NCBI GenBank assembly: GCA_025201345.1
Contig: JAIXMG010000001.1
Location: forward strand, 1,550,001 to 1,614,000
Reading direction: 5' to 3'
Source: Thamnidium elegans
Taxonomy: Eukaryota; Mucoromycota; Mucoromycetes; Mucorales; Mucoraceae
Length of the DNA: 64,000 nt
The notes under the pieces were generated by a model. That model was not told the origin of the DNA. It saw only the letters and a program-made list of their open reading frames with translations, and ran no database searches. Position numbers and translations under genes: made by a program. Below, in pieces: positions 56,965 to 64,000 of the stretch; position 1 is the stretch's first letter, and every line of letters starts with the position of its first letter.

Positions 56965-58794
56965 ATGGATAATAAAGAAAAAGACGATGCCATCATATTA
57001 CAACAAACTGATCAAGGTTTCGAGATTGATGAAAACGGTGAAATTCTTATCGAACCTACAGAAGAAGATTGGAAAACTTTAAGAGAGGTAGCAGACAGTA
57101 TTCCCAAGGCTGCCTACCTTGTCATCCTCGTAGAATTTTGTGAACGATTTACTTACTATGGTTTAACTGGACCCTTCCAAAACTATATCCAAAATCCAAA
57201 TCCACCAAGCTGTAAGTAACACAAGATATTTTAACTTTTCCCACACTAGTTTCCCACGATCATTTTAACTAAACTTGTTTATTTAGACCCTGCAGAATTG
57301 CCTGGTGCAATGGATAAAGGCCAACAAACTGCTACTGCCTTAACAACCTTTTTCCAGTTCTGGTGTTATGTCACCCCTATTATTGGTGCTGTTGTTGCTG
57401 ATCAATACTGGGGCAAATATAAGACAATTCTTATTTTTGCCTGTATTTATTTTGTTGGTTTGATCGTTTTGACATTGACATCTATTCCGTCTGCTATTGC
57501 TTCCGGTGCCACCTTCCCTGGTTTTATTGTTGCTATTATTATTATCGGTCTCGGTACTGGTGGCATTAAGGCTAATGTTTCTCCTCTCGTTGCTGAGCAA
57601 TATAAGAACACTAAACCTTTTATCAAAACTATTAAGCCCAAGCTATCTTCCAAGTTTACTGCAGACGAAGGTGATCTTCCAGTTCATAACAGCGTTGCCA
57701 ATAAAGACGATGTTCGTGTAATTGTTACTCCTCAAGCTACTTACCAAAAGCTTTTCAACATGTTCTATTGGGGTATTAATTGCGGCTCACTTGCTGCTGT
57801 AGTTACTGTTATCCTCGAAAAGAATTTTGGTTTCTGGCCTGCTTATCTTTTACCAACACTTGTCTTTATTCCTGGTATTTTAATTGTTTTCGCTGGTAAG
57901 AAACTTTATGTTCGTAATCCTCCTCGTGGTTCTATTTTCTTGGAAGTATTCAAGATCATTCGTCTTTCATTTAAATATGGTCTCGAAGGATGTAAGCCAT
58001 CTGTTTTACAAAAAGAGCATCCAGAGGTCGCAGAGAGTGCTACATGGGATGATGTCTTTATTGATGAACTTCGCCGTACTTTCAAAGCTTGTGTTGTTTT
58101 CTGTTGGTACCCAATTTACTGGCTTTGCTACTCACAAATGACTAATAACATGGTATCTATGACTGCCACAATGCAAACTGGCGACGTTCCTAACGATATC
58201 ATGCAAAACATCAATCCTTTAACTTTGGTTATTGTTATTCCCATTATGGATAAATTCTTCTACCCTGGTCTTCGTCGTCTTGGCATTCACTTTGGTCCTA
58301 TGGCTCGTATCACTTGTGGTTTTGTCTTTTCTGCTATTGCCATGGGTTACGCTGCTGGTATTCAAGCCTATATCTATAGCCAAGGACCTTACTACGACCA
58401 TCCCACCGGAAACGGAAAGAATGATGTTTCAGCTGGTTTGATTGTTCCTGCTTATATTTTCATTGCCATTTCCGAAATCTTTGCTTCCATTACAGGTCTT
58501 GAATATGCTTACAGAAAGGCTCCTGAGAAGATGAAGTCTCTTGTAATGGCAATTTTCTTATTTATGACCTGTTTCGGTTCTATTCTTGGCTTTGCTCTCG
58601 TCTCTGTTGCTGTTGATCCTAAACTCCTATGGATGTATGCTGGTATTTCTATTGCAATGGGAATCTGTGCGCCTCTCTTCTATTTCTGTCATGGAAAGAA
58701 TGATAAGAGCGATATCGCAGAAGATGCAATTGGTAGATCCGGTCATACTGAAGTCATTGATGAATACGAAGCAGAAATTAAGTCCGACTTCTAA
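56965..58794 (+). CDS. PTR2: Proton-coupled oligopeptide transporter (POT/PTR2), copy 1
   Basis: Two exons (56965-57211, 57287-58794) give 584 aa. PTR2 transporters import di- and tripeptides with protons at the plasma membrane. The proton-coupling motif ExxERFTYYG is intact (E57, E60, R61 in VEFCERFTYYGLTGPFQNY), followed by about twelve membrane segments; GTGGIKANVSPLVAEQY, FNMFYWGINCGSLAAV, a large central loop, QTGDVPNDIMQNINPL and a late FASITGLEYAYRKAPEKMKS are PTR family signatures. The N-terminal 45 residues are acidic and cytosolic. The intron splits the codon for Tyr before PAELPG. It is one of two tandem copies with the same length and intron position. Confidence 0.95.
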
Positions 58795-61364
58795 ATTTCA
58801 CTCCAATCTTAGTACGTGTATATTTTTTGTACCTGTTTATTTTTCCCCTCATATACCATAATAAAACTGTGAATTGTCAAATACATTTTAGAGTTACAAA
58901 AACCTTTCGATATTGAATAACCAAAAAAAAAAAAAAAAAAAAAAAAAAAAACGGCTGTTTAAAATTAAGTTATCAAATATCTACGATGTATTTTGAGTGG
59001 ATATGATTAGAAAAGGAAACTTCCTGCATATTCAACTGAACTCAGACTTCTCTTCCTTCACTTCTAAAGTGTTTTTTTTTTTCAAAATTTAAAACTCGTT
59101 TATACAGTGCTCTATATGCGATACATTTACGCTTACAAAAACGTACGATTATTCAATTTGGATATAGGCGAATATATGCCTTTTATTTTTTAAGATGAGA
59201 AAGTAATAAAGCAGCTAATGTTTATTCAATTGAGATGTCTCCTTTGGTTTGACTAAGTTATAGGTAATACTAAACAATGCTATCACTTGGGTTTGTACTT
59301 GATTACCATAAATAAACATTTTTGATAAGAAAGGTATAGCGATAATTATATCAAGTTAAAACGAAATGAAATAATAACATAAGAAGCGATCACGGTCATT
59401 TACGAAATAAATCATACCGTCTTGTATTACTGATTGTGGGAATTAGTCTTTGCTCAATTGAAAAGAGACCGTGGTAAACTAAAATATCCTTTTTCGTAGA
59501 GTATATTGTATGTTACAAACCCTTGAAAGATATGATATTTCGCCATTTCATTTTTAAAGAAAAGAAGAAAAAAAAACCAAAGTTTTTTTATATACAGAAT
59601 ATACATTTTTTTCTTTCAATCCTCTATATTTTTCTTTTGATCTATTTAGAATCCAGGAACGTGACCCTATTAAAAGAGTTTTTTTTTTCAGTTTATAGTA
59701 ATATTATCACAAGTATTTTTATCAACAACGGGATGAATTTTATCAATAAATATCTCCACTTATCCGATTGATCCAACAAAAGTTGTCTACTCTTATCAAA
59801 AGCGTGAAATAGGATTACGCTTAGTTAAAACAATTGAATTAGAATATTTACAAAATGAGAACGAATAAATCGGCTAGCTGGGCGCGGGAGTTGATAAAAT
59901 ATAATATTAAGAAAAGCGAGAATGTCTAATGTGGTACTGATAAACCGTGAGACAGTTAGTAAATTTACTAAAAATGATATTGTACAAGAGAAAAGTCTAT
60001 GTAGTCAGATTTAAATTCTTAACTATATGCCAATATAAATCTAGTTTTCGTTTGAGAACGTGAGTGTTACAGAAGGTAGAATGATTTTTTTCGTTAAAAA
60101 AAATAAAATACGGGTCTTTTCTTCTTCTTCTTGGAGCACACGAAAAAAATAAAAAAAATCATGTGAATTACTTTTTTTTTATTATTGCCATTTTTGAATA
60201 TTCTTTCCTTTTTCGAAATTAATACTCATCTCGACATGTTCAGAATCTGTGATAAAAAAACGTAACTTTAGGTTTGAATCAGGGTTTATTACTCTTATTT
60301 TTTTCTGTACTACGATTGGTCTATTTTTTTTTTTTGTGTTTCGCCAAACCAAGATTGAATTAGGTCCAGGTCAATCATGAATATTCGTGTTACAGTAACA
60401 GGGCATACAGATAAACTTAATCTCTTTTGGAAATAATCAGATTTTTTTTTTTTTTTTTTTTTTTTGCAATTTGGGATTTGGTTATTTTCAACTCAGTACT
60501 AAGAAAATCTGAAGTGGTGGAGAGAAGCTATATTTCCATTAGAATCAACCCAATTACATTTTAATCATATTTAAATAATTACATTATTTTATGAGAAGAG
60601 TTAGATATTAAAAAGGGGACGGGACAGTAACAGGTACCCAGTCTTTCACCTATAATTGAGAAATAAATAATTTAATTAGTTTTTTTTTTTTTTTTTTTTT
60701 TTTTTGAAGTGAGGGAGAAAATGCGATCGATCTAAAAACGACATACTGATTTTATGGATGGAATCATTATATTACCATTTATCTGTAATTCGAGAATAAA
60801 AGTATATATATATAAAAAAAGAGAGAAAACTATAAGTTGTAAATCATAAAACACTTTTTTTTTCTTTTTTTTTTTTTTTTTTCAGTTTCCACACGGTAGT
60901 ACTTGTGTGGGATACGGCTCACAATCCATTTACAAACAAGATGAGTGTACGCTTTTTATAGGTAACAGATTACATAAAGTTACATTATTCCGAATAAATT
61001 TAATAAAATAGCAAGTTTGGGAATTATGCAAAGTGAACAGATTTGAGACACAATAAAAATGCAAGTAACTTTAATGAGCTATATCGTGTACATGAAGACA
61101 TAATGACTTGTTAAAAAGTTCCCAGGGTAAAAAAGTCATATTTGCCACGCACACAACCTGTACGTTTGACTAATTATGGATATAGAATTCTTTATTAGAG
61201 TAAATAGAATACATGGAACTACAGGGAAATAAATGGTTTGACAATATATAAAATATTGCACAACAAAGTACTTCAAGTTCCGACTTATCCTTTCAAGTTA
61301 ATATAAAAGCAGATCAAACTTTTTTTTTCTTTTTTATTCATTTCTATATAATCTATTAAATCTT
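58795..61364. other. Spacer between the two peptide transporters
   Basis: About 2.57 kb, AT-rich, with an A run of about 29 at 58922-58951, T runs at about 60442-60465, 60679-60705 and 60863-60882. An open frame at 59523-59771 has no domain. No trace of a third transporter copy or of transposon ends was recognised. The second copy's promoter must lie at the right end. Confidence 0.5.
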
Positions 61365-63172
61365 ATGGACGAAAAAGATACAAAGTATGAAACTAGTGTT
61401 CATAAACACAATGATGAAATCGATGTTTCTGAGGATGGAGAAATTCGTATTGCACCCACTGAAGAAGACTGGATCAATTTAAAGGAAGTAGCTGATGATA
61501 TTCCAAAGGCTGCTTACTTGGTTATTCTTATTGAATTTTGTGAAAGATTCACTTACTATGGTTTAACCGGTCCTTTCCAAAACTATATTCAGAACGAAGC
61601 CCCTGAAAGCTGTAAGTGCATAAAAAGAATGAAATAAAAAGTCAATTCTAATGCAGTCATATATTTTTAGATCCTGCTGAATTGCCTGGTGCAATGGGTA
61701 AAGGTCAACAGACCGCTACTGCTTTAAATACTTTTTTCCAATTTTGGTGTTATGTTACTCCTGTTATTGGTGCTATCATTGCAGATCAATACTTGGGTAA
61801 ATACAACACCATTCTTATTTTCTCTGGTGTCTATTTGTTCGGTTTAATTATCTTGACTGCCACTGCTACTCCTGCCGCGATTGCATCTGGTGCCACTTTC
61901 CCTGGTTTTATTGTTTCTATTATTATTATTGGTCTTGCTGCTGGTGGTATTAAAGCAAATGTTGCACCACTTGTTGCTGAACAATACGGTAATAATAAGC
62001 CCTTTGTCCGAACAATTACTCCCAAGGTCTCTTCCAAGTACGCCACTGACGAAGGTGACCATGTTGCTCACAATCCTCATGCTTCTGCTGTCACCACTGA
62101 GGGTTCTTACCGTGTTATTGTTTCTCCTCAAGCTACATACCAAAAACTTTTCAATATGTTTTATTGGGGTATTAACATTGGTTCTCTCGCCGCTATCACT
62201 ACGATCGTTCTTGAGCAACAAGTTGGTTTCTGGGCCGCTTATCTTTTACCCACACTAGTCTTTATTCCCGCCATCTTGGTTGTAATGGCTGGTAAGAAAA
62301 TCTATGTCAGAAATCCTCCTCGTGGTTCCATCTTTATCGAAGTTTACAAGATTATCAAACTTTCTTTCAAACATACCCTCGAAGGTTGTAAGCCTTCAAA
62401 CTTACCTCAAGAACTTGCTGCTATTGCTACTTGGGATGATATCTTTATTGATGAACTTCGTCGTACTTTCAAGGCTTGTATTGTTTTCTGCTGGTATCCT
62501 ATTTACTGGCTTTGTTACTCTCAAATGACCAGTAACATGGTTTCCATGGCTGCTACTATGCAAACTGGTGGTGTTCCCAACGATATTATGCAAAATATCA
62601 ATCCTTTGACTTTAGTTCTTTTCATCCCTATTATGGATCGTTTCGTATATCCTGGTTTCCGTAAGATGGGTTTCCATTTCCGTCCCATTATGCGTATTAC
62701 TTGGGGTTTCGTATTTGCCGCTCTTGCTATGGCTTACGCTGCTGGTATTCAAGCTCTTATCTATAGCAGAGGCCCCTATTACGATAACCCCAGTGGTACC
62801 AACAAGAACGATGTTTCTGGTGCCTTAATTGTACCTGCTTATATCTTGATTGCTATCTCCGAAATCTTTGCTTCTATTACCGGTCTTGAATATGCTTATA
62901 AGAAGGCTCCCGAAAAGATGAAGTCTCTTGTTATGGCCGTTTTCTTGTTCATGAACTGTTTCGGTTCCATCCTTGGTTTCGCTCTTGTATCTGTAGCTTA
63001 TAATCCTAAATTGAAGTGGATGTACGCTGGTATTTCCATTGCTATGGGTATTTGTGCTCCCCTTTTCTTCTATTGTCACGGAAAGAATGATGCTACTGAT
63101 GTTGAGGAGGATGCTATTGGTCGTGATAACAAGCAAGTTGATGTTGTTGAATACGAAGCTGAAAAGTCTTCC

Positions 63173-63178
<6 letters not shown>
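61365..63178 (+). CDS. PTR2: Proton-coupled oligopeptide transporter (POT/PTR2), copy 2
   Basis: Two exons (61365-61611, 61671-63178) give 584 aa, the same exon lengths as the upstream copy, and high identity with it through the membrane core (IEFCERFTYYGLTGPFQNY, GGIKANVAPLVAEQY, FNMFYWGINIGSLAAI, FASITGLEYAYKKAPEKMKS). Differences gather in the N-terminal tail, the loop near residues 215-245 (compensating small insertions and deletions) and the C-terminal tail. A tandem duplication with retained intron, hence DNA-level and not by retroposition. The two copies may differ in regulation or peptide preference; this is not visible in sequence. The stop codon runs directly into an A35 tract. Confidence 0.95.

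Positions 63179-63211
<33 letters not shown>
63177..63211 (+). repeat. A35 homopolymer beginning within the stop codon
   Basis: The TAA stop of the second peptide transporter (63176-63178) supplies the first two A of an uninterrupted run of 35 A. The run is in the genome, at the very start of the 3' UTR. Confidence 0.9.
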
Positions 63212-63214
<3 letters not shown>

Positions 63215-64000
63215 ATTACCACCTATCTTACTTTTTTTTACCCAACTTAATTTTTTCCATTACTACTATTTATTATTTTAACTTTATTATTACTTGTACA
63301 ACTATTACTCTTCTACTTTTTTTTTTTTATATAATATATATTAATGACTACAAAAAAATAAACCAATCATTATATTTTTTTTTAAAAAAAAAAAGAAATA
63401 CTAGGCTTGTCTCAATCGACTAACTGTAAAAGAAAGATAAGGTTACTTCGATTCTGCTTATTTTCTTCCACTCTTTCCATTCCCTTGATTGGTAATTGTT
63501 TGTATCTGGGTATTACAATAATCTATATTTGTGCAGACATGCCAATCTTGGCTGAACAAAGAACGACAAGAAGATCTGCAAACTAATCTGAAAAGTAAAT
63601 ACGCCCAATTACATCCGTTGCATCTGAGCAATTACTTTCTCGGAGTTTTTTTTTTCTTGTGCTTTCAAATCAAAACCTTTTTCTTTATGGTTCTCTTCTT
63701 TTTTTTTTTTTTTTTATACATGTGCGTGTGTGTGTTCAAAGAAAGTAAAAATATAAATATCAATATTTAAAGAACGTGCTTATATTATCGTATGTGATTG
63801 GAATTTCTCTTGTATACGACGTAACATGTCACGGTGTGTCCTAAATGTCACATTAACTTATTCCGAAAAAGCACGACATTTATAAACCACTCTCCATTTC
63901 TTGATTTAGTGATCCCGACTGAAACGAACTGATTACTCCATGTGACATTCCTCATTAGGGAACCACCAAAAAAAAGGGGGGGGGGGAAGGATAGTACCAA
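63212..64000. other. Window end, no complete gene
   Basis: Mostly 3' flank of the second transporter. After a GTGCAG acceptor-like site near 63530-63535, a protein-like stretch (CQSWLNKERQEDLQTNLKSK) runs to about 63640 before a T-rich run, perhaps an exon of an unresolved gene. A G-run lies near 63977-63986. Confidence 0.35.

Noticed and set aside
1..64000. CRISPR array, integrated virus or bacterial operon
   Set aside because: No regularly spaced identical repeats, viral genes or Shine-Dalgarno-linked gene clusters; all genes are intron-containing fungal types or single-exon fungal families.

Overview
The window is nuclear DNA of a filamentous fungus, most likely an early-diverging Mucoromycota (Mucorales-like) genome. 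The support is: AT-rich DNA full of T/A homopolymers, dense short introns (mostly 45-80 nt, GTAAGT-like donors, YAG/AAG acceptors), compact genes on both strands, fungal families (PRM1, PKR1, MDV1, PDR-type ABC, STE14), and two families that are patchy or absent in model yeasts: a membrane-bound SREBP and a NELF-A-like protein. No tRNA, rRNA, CRISPR or bacterial feature was recognised. Exon coordinates were derived by hand from splice signals, reading phase and family similarity.

Layout. 0.2-8 kb: a type II membrane O-fucosyltransferase-like protein (-), a CREB/ATF-like bZIP factor (-) and a single-pass membrane protein with a PPxY motif (+). 8.5-12 kb: a complete four-exon SREBP (+). 14-24.6 kb: a dense block with NOT4/CNOT4 (-), a SAPS-type phosphatase regulatory subunit (-), IST1 (-), sharing a 120-bp divergent promoter with STE14 (+), an F-box protein (+), a small incompletely resolved gene (+) and a YbaK-type tRNA deacylase with eight exons (-). 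26-38 kb: NELF-A-like (+), a PDR drug-efflux ABC transporter (-) and an ABCF/GCN20-like translation factor (-). 38.5-46 kb: PKR1 (+), a TCP11/SOK1 protein (-), PRM1 (+), a SET-MYND protein (-) and a KRE9/KNH-like surface protein (+). 46.3-48.4 kb: transposon wreckage (Tc1/mariner plus a TnpB/Fanzor-like fragment). 48.7-51 kb: MDV1 (+). 51-56.9 kb: gene-poor, with the tail of an unrecognised gene, a GC-richer block rich in hairpins (candidate structured RNA), a decayed PIF1-type helicase and a palindrome-cored minisatellite. 57-63.2 kb: two tandem POT/PTR2 peptide transporters.

The genes are ordinary eukaryotic housekeeping and regulatory loci and show no operon-like pathway. Themes that recur are membrane and sterol biology (SREBP, PDR pump, STE14, PRM1, PKR1), transcription and mRNA control (NELF-A, NOT4, bZIP), ESCRT/mitochondrial dynamics (IST1, MDV1) and peptide uptake. 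The points most worth a second look are the structured GC island at 52.6-53.0 kb, the NELF-A-like gene, the PIF1-like protein with both catalytic ATPase residues replaced, and the TnpB-like zinc-ribbon remnant.
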